Shown: positions 30,913 to 39,600 of the stretch, piece by piece
How the letters are laid out: every line of letters starts with the position of its first letter
How positions within the stretch are numbered: the stretch's first letter is position 1
Assembly (NCBI RefSeq): GCF_921293095.1
Contig: NC_060258.1
Span: forward strand, 7,578,607 to 7,642,606
DNA: 64,000 nt
Source: Ischnura elegans
Taxonomy: Eukaryota > Arthropoda > Insecta > Odonata > Coenagrionidae
Direction of reading: 5' to 3'
Notes under the pieces: model-generated
Told to the model about the DNA's origin: nothing
What the model saw: the letters and a program-made list of their open reading frames with translations, nothing else
The model's database searches: none
Made by a program: the position numbers and the translations under genes

Positions 30913-31785
30913 ATGACAGTTTATTTGAATCGTTCTCAGTTTGTGGAATTGAATACTTCCTCATCAGGTATTCCCAGGCGTGATTGCTATTTAAAAATTG
31001 GTTTCCCTTCTCTTTACCAACTTTGCTTATCCATAATATCCGCTTGTGTAGATAAGAAAACTGACATTTATAAATTAACTTTACCACGATCAGTGCAAAC
31101 GGACCTGGTATTTTACATAGAGTGTCATAGATTTTGTTTATGGAAATTGGGGTTAAATAGAATATCAGAAGATTTGACTGCTTCCTATGAATTGGAACTT
31201 TTAAATTTTGATTTTAATTTCTCATCCCGTTTATCGAAGTATGCTTATCAGCACCTTTTGGAGAGACCTATCGAGTTTTTATTAGACATAGAAAATAATA
31301 TAGGTTATTTTATACATGTTATTATTATTAGTTACGAATTCTGTCATGGTTTAAAAAGGACAAGGTATTGTAGAAATTGTGCTATATCAATATATCCGTA
31401 TAAACCACTACGAGTGTACACCTTAACTCATCATTCAATACTGTCGGTGAATTATGTGATGAATATTGTACGAAATGAGGTGAATTGGTGTGACAATTGC
31501 ATACGATGTCCATTATTTACTTTTATGCATAAAAATGATTGTGCTCGTTATTTTGGCGAGCATAGGTACAAATCCTCCGACGATTCATCAGATTATTCAT
31601 CTTCTGATTCGTCATCTAATAATTTACGTGGACAAACATTATCTTCAATCACGTTTGCTTTTAATTCACACAAAAAAAAATATACAAGTAGCTTAAAATG
31701 GTATAAAATAGCGCGGAAACGGAGACTTCTTAATTCGAGTTTTTCAAGCGACGCATACTTTATGTCATCTGAGTCTTCGTCTTAA
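30913..31785 (+). CDS. candidate SOCS-box protein with Cys clusters and Ser-rich tail (290 aa)
   Basis: I set the start at the ATG 43 bp after the TATA box. Residues near 30-70 contain SLYQLCLSII, a strict BC-box match, then LTLPRSVQTDLVFYI about 15 residues later, which resembles the cullin box (LPxx...L..YL) of SOCS-box proteins of the ankyrin-repeat (ASB) type. Further on are Cys pairs (CRNC; CDNCIRC) that may bind zinc, and an acidic Ser-rich stretch (SSDDSSDYSSSDSSS) before a basic C-terminus. SOCS-box proteins recruit substrates to elongin/cullin ubiquitin ligases. The assignment is from motif pattern only; an F-box-like helix bundle is the alternative. Confidence 0.65.
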   Translation: MTVYLNRSQFVELNTSSSGIPRRDCYLKIGFPSLYQLCLSIISACVDKKTDIYKLTLPRSVQTDLVFYIECHRFCLWKLGLNRISEDLTASYELELLNFDFNFSSRLSKYAYQHLLERPIEFLLDIENNIGYFIHVIIISYEFCHGLKRTRYCRNCAISIYPYKPLRVYTLTHHSILSVNYVMNIVRNEVNWCDNCIRCPLFTFMHKNDCARYFGEHRYKSSDDSSDYSSSDSSSNNLRGQTLSSITFAFNSHKKKYTSSLKWYKIARKRRLLNSSFSSDAYFMSSESSS

Positions 31786-31832
31786 GTTCATAAGTCCCCC
31801 ACTCTCTTTTCACTGACGACACTTTCACTGGG

Positions 31833-31840
31833 TATAAATA
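31833..31840 (+). promoter_or_regulatory. TATA box of the spliced right-end gene
   Basis: TATAAATA within GGTATAAATACC, plus orientation. The spliced gene's ATG at 32070 follows after a leader of roughly 200 nt. Confidence 0.65.
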
Positions 31841-32069
31841 CCTACTCTGTCTGTTGGATAATTCACACTCTCATCTCTACTGAACTCCAAGCATCACATC
31901 ACTCCAACAACTGCTGTTATTCACTGCAAACCTTGCCAGCACGCTCAACGATTGGGTTCCCAGACCTCTTCACTGCATATATCTGCTAACTGCACTCATC
32001 AGCTCTGCCGTCTTCTTCTCCTAGTCTCTGGTCCGTCTCTGCAAGGTTGTCGGTTTTCATCTCTCCACC

Positions 32070-32969
32070 ATGTCCATCTCTGCCAACGTTACTGCTGCCA
32101 GCTCAGACGCTACCATCGATATGCATGCCGACTCCTCCGACGGTGAAAATGTTGCGTCCAGCTTAAAGAGGTATTTATATATTTTTAGTTTATTTTGATG
32201 AATCTAGATTGCATTGAAGGGAAGAATCCTTCTTTTTCTCTTACTTTAGAATATTCGTCCATATTGGAAAAATTAAATCCACTCACCAACATTCCTCACG
32301 CTTCCTGCGGAGGGAGTGATTTGGCTGGTCCTTCTCTCGTTCAAATCTCTATCAAAGGTAGAGTTTTTTCAATCATAATGATATGGAATTTTTTCCATTG
32401 CTCCTGATGATCGGATCTGTCAAATAATATTTGATAAGATAGCTATAGAAGTTGCATTTAAAAATTCTAGTAAAGACTTTACTGTAACTATGGAAGAAAT
32501 GAGCAAGTTTTGATACTTCTGGTTTAAATTGTCTATTTGTTTTTTTTAATCAAACACAAATTATTTTCTTTTAGATATCTAACCTCTCCGTCAACATCAA
32601 CTAATTCTATCTCTTCGGTTAGTATTTTTCGAATTTATATTCTTATATAAGTTTTTACTTGTGTTTCTAATGTTTTTTTTCTTTTTCTTACAGATCCGAC
32701 AGAAATTGATAGAGGCTCAACGCCGAAACGAATTTCTGAAGAGAGAGGAGATGGAGGAAAATGTTAAATATTTAGTAACGAAGGTTGAGAAATTAAGTAC
32801 AAAATATGGTGAAAAGTTAGTGGGATTGATCACCATAAGAAATGATGTAAGAAAACTGATATTGCCTGGAATTTTAAATCTAACTGCAGCTGAAGTTACA
32901 TCATTCAATAGTAGTGGAGAAAAACTATTTGTAATAAAAGATAAGAATAATTTATTAAAAATTGTTTAA
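32070..32969 (+). CDS. three-exon spliced Polinton gene, coiled-coil protein (139 aa)
   Basis: The model is exon 1 32070-32170 (ATG in CACCATGT, donor AAAGAG/GTATTT, phase 2), exon 2 32575-32617 (acceptor TTTTCTTTTAG, donor TCG/GTTAGT) and exon 3 32694-32969 (acceptor CTTTTTCTTACAG, ending TAA). Exon lengths 101, 43 and 276 total 420 nt, and all junctions keep one open frame. The product has a Ser/Thr-rich N-terminus, a charged helix (IRQKLIEAQRRNEFLKREEM) likely to form a coiled coil, and a short folded C-terminus. No family is recognised. An intronic frame at 32251-32356 does not fit the phases. Confidence 0.6.
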
Positions 32970-33030
32970 AGAGTTCGTGTGTGGTTTCTTTTAACACCTT
33001 TTAATTCTACTCACCAATGGGATAAGTTGG

Positions 33031-33318
33031 TTATGCGGCCGGTGCTGCATCATTATTAGATGTAATTTCTACATATTCTTTTGATGGCAGCTCCTTTGTA
33101 ATTTCATGGTATGTTATAAATTTGAATTTACTGCCCACAGCTGACAAAAACCTAACATACCGTGTCGCGGCTACGTCAGCCGGGGCTGCTGCCATCAAAA
33201 GAATAACCATTGGTCCAAATTTGTACATTTTATACGGACCAATGTGTTTCAGTCTCCTACGTATCTTTTTTCTTCTTCCAAGCACCGGCGTCATTGTAAT
33301 TCTCCCTTTCACATACAT
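33031..33318 (-). CDS. small basic protein with hydrophobic segment (95 aa)
   Basis: It starts MYVKGRITMTPVLGRRKK, with an Arg/Lys-rich segment (RRKKIRRRLKH, residues 15-25), then FGPMVILLMAAAPADVAATRYV, a hydrophobic/Ala-rich stretch (two blocks), and an acidic tail. A clear acceptor (TTAATATGCTTTCAG) lies 4 bases before the ATG, suggesting a 5'UTR intron whose donor is GATAAG/GTAAGT at 34183. It is convergent with the spliced plus-strand gene. I do not recognise it with certainty; a virion core or membrane-associated role is a guess. Confidence 0.6.
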   Translation of the reverse strand: MYVKGRITMTPVLGRRKKIRRRLKHIGPYKMYKFGPMVILLMAAAPADVAATRYVRFLSAVGSKFKFITYHEITKELPSKEYVEITSNNDAAPAA

Positions 33319-33322
33319 TGAA

Positions 33323-34182
33323 CTGAAAGCATATTAAATTAATATTGTAAGTTATTATCATATACAATGTGATACCCTGCGTAATGACAATGGTTTTGCG
33401 TATTCATTCTTTGCTTTTTTTTTAATAACTATTATATTAAATACTTTTTAAATTAATACTACTACAGACTGTGAGGATGTTTATTGCCGTAGCCCGCTTT
33501 CATTTTGAATTTAAATTTTACAAATGGCTGCTAGGATGGGGGTGCGTGTCAATGGGCGGAGGATTAGCGTTATGTATGGAGTAGCAGAAATAAGAGTTAA
33601 AGATGTTTTTTTAACTACCTATTATTTTAAGATATTTTTATTAACTTCATTTGTTATTTCAAATATACTTCGCACACAGACTACGAAGTTATTCATCACA
33701 GTAGTATAAATTGTCTGCCTGGGCTTCCATTTTGAATCTGAATTTTACAAATGGCCGCTAAAAAATGGGCGGGGCATGCCAATGGGCGGGATGAGACGAA
33801 GAGGTGAATTTCCAGATGTTCACATGTCTGTCGCTAGATGGTGTGTGAGTACAGATCGGTTAGCAACTAACTCTGTTGGTGGACTCCATCTGCAGTGGTA
33901 AGGTGCAACTATTGGGGGATTATATGCTTGAGATTTTTTGCTAACGTCATTACAGAACGTAAAGAGGAATATTTATCCAAAAAAAGTTTTGATCGCAAGT
34001 GAGTATTAGAATATGTGATTACTATTGATAATAGAATGAATTTCATTTTAAGTGATTTACTTGATATTGACCATTTTTTTTGGCTAATCATATCTATAGT
34101 TACATACCTTTCATTGGTACAGGGATATGTGAAATTGATGCGCTAATGCTATATCGATAGTAGTATAAGCATGTTCACTTAC
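33323..34182 (-). other. candidate 5'UTR intron of the small basic gene, with internal repeat
   Basis: Donor GTAAGT at 34182 and acceptor TTTCAG at 33323 bracket about 860 bp without a supported reading frame. It holds a diverged direct repeat of about 110 bp (33465-33565 and 33672-33795), each copy with TTTTGAAT, TTTTACAAATGGC and AATGGGCGG. The repeat could be a regulatory duplication. Confidence 0.5.
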
Positions 34183-34232
34183 CTTATCGTCTGCTGTTGG
34201 CTGTTCCAGTGATTTCTGAAGCGATGGCATTG

Positions 34233-34242
34233 GGTATTTATA
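34233..34242 (-). promoter_or_regulatory. TATA box for the right-end minus-strand transcript
   Basis: On the minus strand TATAAATACC lies about 50 bp before the 5'UTR donor at 34183. The same TATAAATACC string is used by the spliced plus-strand gene, indicating a shared promoter style. Confidence 0.55.
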
Positions 34243-34578
34243 CAAATTTTTCATTATTGCAGTACGTATAAAAGACGTGTGAAAGTGTACCGGTCCCATC
34301 TCTCTTCCATCTTCATGAAATCATGTTTTAAACGAACGAGGAAGTAATTGTTTGACGAAGCCAGTCTTTTGCGTGAGGAAATCCGGCATACTTATTCGCA
34401 AAATCATGTTTTTGGGAGGGTGAAGCATGTGAAAGTAGTCTTCGCACGGGGACATTTTCCAGTTTAAAGTCGATTGGAAATTTTCGCTCTCTTAACCCTT
34501 CCGGGTTCTCTAGGCAATTGAGATAGTACTTTTAAATACTATTGATGATGAAGTAAATACTGAATATGTTCATGATGA

Positions 34579-34771
34579 GAAGTTTGTTGACTCTGTTTTG
34601 AGAGGGGGGAGGGGACCTCCAGACACCCAAGGTTGAACGGCGAAGCAGACAGCCTTGACGGGGAAGACTGCATGATTTTTTGACGAGGTTATTACGCGTT
34701 GTTTTGCGATTATTTGGCGGTTTTTACTGCTTTCATTGACCTTGTTTTAGAAAGAACAAAACTATCCTACT
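34579..34771 (-). repeat. Polinton right terminal inverted repeat
   Basis: Inverted copy of 17328-17520, 193 bp, two mismatches, ending CTATCCTACT at the target duplication. Confidence 0.95.
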
Positions 34772-34777
34772 TTATTC
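34772..34777. other. Polinton target site duplication, right copy
   Basis: TTATTC directly after the right inverted repeat, identical to 17322-17327. Confidence 0.9.
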
Positions 34778-35130
34778 AGGTCCTTAATCTTTCAAAATCA
34801 GTTAAAATAAGGCCACCTTGGGAGGAAATGATGCCATCCTACATTCTCGGCATGGACCCCTGAAATCCTGAGACTCGTCTCATCAGAAAGCGGCCTCAAA
34901 ATTTAATAGCATATATTGTACCCGGTAGATGGCACAGCGCAGGGCTGGATTGAAATGGGTGTATTGGATATTGGCGTGATTTGACTCCATTGACGGCATC
35001 CATCGAGAAATATGGTTATTTTAAAGCACATTGCCATGCCATGTACAGTGGCCGGTGACAAGTTGTCCCATCTGAAAGCGTCCTAAGCCTAATCTGTATA
35101 CATTTATTTGTAGCCCTTTAGAGTACTCAC

Positions 35131-35203
35131 CCTCTGCTTCCATTATGGACTCATGGGCCACTGTCAAATTCTCAATCAGTTCTCTAGTAACAGTAAATGT
35201 TGA
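35131..35203 (-). CDS. zinc-finger gene exon A (73 nt), intact copy
   Basis: Minus strand: acceptor TTTTATTTAG then a 73-nt exon opening in phase 0 and leaving in phase 1 at GCAGAGG/GTGAGTACTC. It encodes 24 residues ending in ELIENLTVAHESIMEAE. Length, phases and the central pattern match exon B (PIESLTYAHEPTTETS), so the two are duplicates of one exon, used alternatively: splicing one after the other would break the frame. The phase-1 exit fits the finger exon. Confidence 0.65.
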
Positions 35204-35269
35204 CTAAATAAAAGCATATAATCATCGATTCCTCTACATTAGTTATTTGCAACCTTCAAGAGTACTCAC

Positions 35270-35295
35270 CAGATGTCTCTGTAGTGGGCTCATGG
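35270..35295 (-). pseudogene. zinc-finger gene exon B, 3' piece (split by gypsy element)
   Basis: The last 26 nt of exon B with its donor (CATCTG/GTGAGTACTC). The exon's other piece is at 43668-43718, beyond the retrotransposon. Without the insertion and one copy of the CATGG duplication the exon would be 73 nt with the same phases as exon A. Confidence 0.65.
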
Positions 35296-36296
35296 TGTGG
35301 CATTTTTTAAGTGTTGCCCCCCCCCAAAAATTTCTGGTACCCCTCCCCCCCCAGAAATTCCTCGAACTTCCTCCGAACTTATCCGCAGAACTTCTCCCGC
35401 CAAGAACTTTTCGCGCTAAGGTTTTTTCGCGCAAAGGATTTTTTGCGCAAAGGGTCCCTGTAGCAAAGTGCCCTGTCTCGCAAAATCCTGTCTCTGGAAA
35501 ATCCTGTCTCTGGAAACAGTCTCTGAAACAGCCTCCGAAGCAGCCTCCGAACCAGCCTCCGAACCAGCCTACCTGCAATGCAAGACTTATATAGGACTAC
35601 TGCGGAGAAATACTTCTCCTTGGCAAGCAAGGGGAAATCGGTGCTAAGGCCTTAGTATTGCACTTGGAGTGAGAAGTTTTACCATTGTCCTATCACAAAC
35701 TCTCTCTCCCTCCAACACCTCACCCCAGTATCTCCTTCCCCTCAATGTGTTCCAATGAACGATTCCTCTGATGTCTCCAACCCAGAAGTTGAGGGGAAAA
35801 TTCTGGGTGCTGGCTGTTGTCTCAAAACCAGTGAATGGTGTTTTGTGGAGCGGCCGTTTCTGCAGGGGCAGTGACGCATCAGTGGGCGGTTGTTGAATTC
35901 GCCTGGCTACCCCTCCACTCCCTGGAAGAAGCCCTCCCCTCAAAAGCTGTCTCGCCTTGCATAGGCAAGCCTCTTTCTGGTCGAGACCTGCTGGGAGTCA
36001 CATGTCTTGTGAGCCATGAGATTTTTAGAGCAATTTTCTGCTGGTAATGTTTCCTTTGGGATCATGAATTTACTATCATTGTTTTCTGTAATACTTCTGA
36101 TTTTTTGAATACTCTACTTTGAATAGATATCGTACGGTAATAACTCGTAAATTATTTTTGGCTACCTTTTTCTTGTGAGCTGTTTTTCTTGTTTGTGGAG
36201 TCTTTTCCCTGATCCAGCATGTGACCGACGGTTGGAGTATTTCCCCTGTCTGGACTTACGTGAAAAATCAACCAGATTTTACGACGTAACGTAACA
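35296..36296 (+). repeat. 5' LTR of gypsy element
   Basis: 1001 bp, from TGTGGCATTT to ACGTAACA. It has two C-rich runs near the start, a short repeated CCTCCGAACCAG minisatellite (about 35530-35573), and a TATA-like TATATA at 35588-35593. Reading frames on both strands within it are by-products. Confidence 0.95.
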
Positions 36297-36299
36297 TTT

Positions 36300-36317
36300 T
36301 GGTAGCAGAGCGTGGTT
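36300..36317 (+). other. primer-binding site, initiator tRNA-Met type
   Basis: TGGTAGCAGAGCGTGGTT begins 3 bases after the LTR. It complements the 3' end of eukaryotic initiator tRNA-Met over the first 11 bases, then again after a two-base mismatch. tRNA-iMet is a common primer for LTR elements. Confidence 0.75.
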
Positions 36318-36678
36318 CGATTTCCTGTCCTTTCGTCGAGGTCTCCGAGTGCTGGACAATGGTGACAATTTCTCCACTATTTCTCCACTTTTTGCAGTTT
36401 CTGGTTGTTTCTTCTCTTAAAAGTGAGTTATTTTATGTTCCATTAAGTGCTTTTTGGTTCGTGTGGGATTACGTGACTAGTGTTGCCGACTTTTCCTCGT
36501 GGTCATATGCCATTTGACATTAATGTTCGTAGTGCTCGTAATGTTCTTGATAATTTGGATAGCAGCTAGTTATTCTCGCACCCCTCTTTTTCTATTGGAT
36601 TCTTCCAGTATCGAGAGATAGTTTTAAATCTCGCTCTTTCTCTCTCTTTTTCTCGTTGTCGTCACTTCACTTTTCAAA

Positions 36679-39600
36679 ATGCCTGGAGGTATTGACAACC
36701 CGTACGAAAAAACTTATTTAACCACGGGCGAGGATCGTAAGGCCAGGGGTACGGCTAATGTGTCCGTAGGAAGTGAAGTTTCTAATAATGAACGGGAATC
36801 TTCTTTAGAAGTTGTTCCACCTCGCCCAACGCACGAGGAAAGCTGTGATGTTCATGTCTCTCACGAAATGTCTGCTTCTCAGACATTGCCAGTTTCTGAA
36901 GGGTTAGTGATTGTCAAACAATTACTCAGTGATTTTCCGCCATTTGAAGTGTCAAACAGTGAGAATTGGTTTAATTTCATGTTAAAAGTTAATGAAATCG
37001 TTTCTTTGTCCTTGGTTCCTCTGTCAACGTTATTGTACCTTGTAGTATCTAAACTACCTGCCAGCTCTCGTCATTTTTGGTTGTCTATGTTAAACTTGAA
37101 TCTCGCATGGTCTCAAATCACAGAAAAAGTTTGGGCTAGAATTGTTAGTGACAGAGAGTTTGATCGTTTGATCACTACGAAAGTTAAAAGATTTCAGTTC
37201 CCTCGCGAAACGCCCCACGATTTCGTGTGTTCTGTGCGTAATGCCACTCAGGTGCTGGGTTTGCAGTATTCCGAGTCTTCTATTGTGCGACTCATTATTC
37301 AAGGGTTAAATCCTTTAACAAAATCTGCAATTATGTTCTCAAATCAGCCTAACACATTTGTAGAATTGGACTCTGTTATCACGCAGGCTTCTAAACATTT
37401 AATGGACTGTGCTGAATATTCCAACACTTTCCATCGTATCTCTAGGAATCCGTCTTCTGTTGCCTCTTCCAGTGCGCCTAGGGAAGTTTATTTTCCTATT
37501 AATTGTTCTTACTGTCATAAACCTGGCCACAAAGTGAACGAGTGTCGCAAAAGACGACGATTTACTCAGCCTGCCGTGAGTTTGATGAGTGTCCGTGACA
37601 AGTGTTCGACTCGATTGCCAATATTATCTATTAATCTTCATTCTATGCCATGCCAGGCTCTAATTGACACTGGGTGTTCAGTTTCACTGTGTGATGAAGA
37701 TTTCTTTGCTTCTCTGAAATGTTGCCGGAGAAAAATTATTCGTCAAAGTGTTGACGTCGATTTAATCACGGTGTCGGGGCAGCCTTTTCATATTAATTCC
37801 TCTGTCTCACTCAAGGTTCAAATAGGCAAGTTTTCTTGGAACCACGTGTTTTATCTAGCTAAAATCCCGTTTCCCGTGTTACTGGGTGTGGATTTCATTT
37901 GTAATTCAAAGATGATTATTCGTCCGGCGAACGTCAGTTTTGAAATTGCCCCGAATTCTCTTTTTTCCTTTACGGACAATTGCGAAGCGTTTAAATCGGC
38001 GCCAGTTAGTAACTCGTCCGAATCACATGTTCTGTCGTCCACTGAAATCACGTTGTGTGATAAGTTGAAGGGTTTATTGTCAAAGTATCCTGATGTGATT
38101 TCTCAAGAATTGGGGGTCACATCTGTTATGACCTACGAAATTGAACTGCTAGATTCTACTCCGATTCGATCCCATCCTTATTCATTGTCACCTCCAAAGG
38201 CAAATTTAATGAAGAAGCACATCCAATCTTTACTTGATAAGAAAGTGATTGAGGTTTCCAATTCAAACTGGTGTTCGCCAGCTTTTCTAGTGCCTAAAAA
38301 GGATGGATCTGAAAGATTAGTGGTTGATTACCGTAAGTTGAACAAAGTTGTTAAATCGGACGGTTATCCTACACCTTCTGTTGAACATGCATTCCAATAT
38401 CTTGCTGATGCAAAATATTTTACTGTTCTTGATCTCAATTCTGCCTTTCATCAAATACCATTATCTGAGAATTCTAAGAAATTAACTGCTTTTGTGACGC
38501 CGTTCGGAGTGTACCAGTATAATAGATTGCCATTTGGTTTTGTAAATTCTCCTCAAATATTCACTCGTCTCATTAATGAAGTATTGGGCGATTTGAAATA
38601 TTCATGTGTCTATCCATATATTGATGACTTGTGTATCTATTCCAAGTCTGCTGAAGACCATGTATCTCATGTTAATGCTGTCCTCAACAAACTACGCAGT
38701 GCCGGTTTGACGGTGTGCGAGGACAAGGTTAAGCTTGGTGTGGAATCACTCACTTTTCTGGGCCATCTCATCACAAATGGAACCTTGCAAGTTGATCCTG
38801 AGAGAGTGAGACCAATTGAACAATTCCCAGTTCCCAGAAATGTGAAGGAAGTGGCCAGATTCATTGGACTTTGTGGGTTTTACTGCAAGTTTATTCCAAG
38901 GTATTCTGAAATTTCTATGCCACTGAATCGCTTGAAACGTAAAAATGTTCCTTTTCAATGGACAGCCGTTGAAAATGAGGCTTTCTGCCAGTTGAAGAAA
39001 GCTCTCACCAATCCACCAGTGTTATCTTTCCCTCGATTTGACGAGGAATTTCATTTATTTGTCGATGCCAGTAATTTGGCGGTTGGTGCCGTTTTGAATC
39101 ACAAAGTAAATGGTGATTTTGTCCCTGTGGCTTTCGCTAGTAAGGCACTCTTGGAACATGAACGTAAATTTTCTTCTTATGAATTGGAGTGTCACGCAAT
39201 TCATTTTGGAATTCAAAAATTCAGTGTTTACTTACAAGTAAAACCATTTCACTTGTACACTGATAATGGTGCCTTGACATGGCTTTTCTCTCATCCTAAG
39301 CAGTTGGGCAAATTAGGGAGGATGGTTCTTAAATTATCCTCTTATAAATTCACTGTGCATCATGTTCGAGGAGCATCTAATTCTGTCGCAGATTGTCTTT
39401 CTCGCATTGAGCCATCCTCATCTACAAATAGTCATTTAGATGTGGAATCTAACACTCATAAGGAGTCAGCTGTTCCTTATTCTTGTGTGTTACATAAATT
39501 GCCTTTGTCATTTGTCGACATTCGAAAACACCAAGAAACTGATCTCGTTCTAAAGGATATTTTCAATCAGATTAATAATAATTCCTTGAACGACAAAAAC

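Larger units (their letters stand above)
17328..34771. mobile_element. complete Polinton/Maverick (adintovirus-like) element, 17.4 kb
   Basis: Bounded by 193-bp terminal inverted repeats and a 6-bp duplication (TTATTC). It carries the full diagnostic set: protein-primed family B polymerase, retroviral-type integrase with chromodomain, FtsK/HerA-type packaging ATPase, adenain-like cysteine protease, double-jelly-roll major capsid and penton. This group is both a self-synthesising transposon and an endogenous virus-like lineage. The polymerase carries one in-frame stop and one frameshift, and the integrase one frameshift; the structural genes are open. Nearly identical inverted repeats point to recent insertion, here into an intron of the zinc-finger gene. 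Confidence 0.97.

Noticed and set aside
32195..32407. Possible additional exon (open stretch 32251-32356) in the spliced Polinton gene
   Set aside because: Its phase does not fit the exon 1 donor or the next acceptor, while exons 1, 2 and 3 fit perfectly without it.
35243..35943. Reading frames of 83-115 codons on both strands in the LTR (also at 42672-43309)
   Set aside because: They are repeated exactly in both LTRs, reflect minisatellite composition and have no domains.
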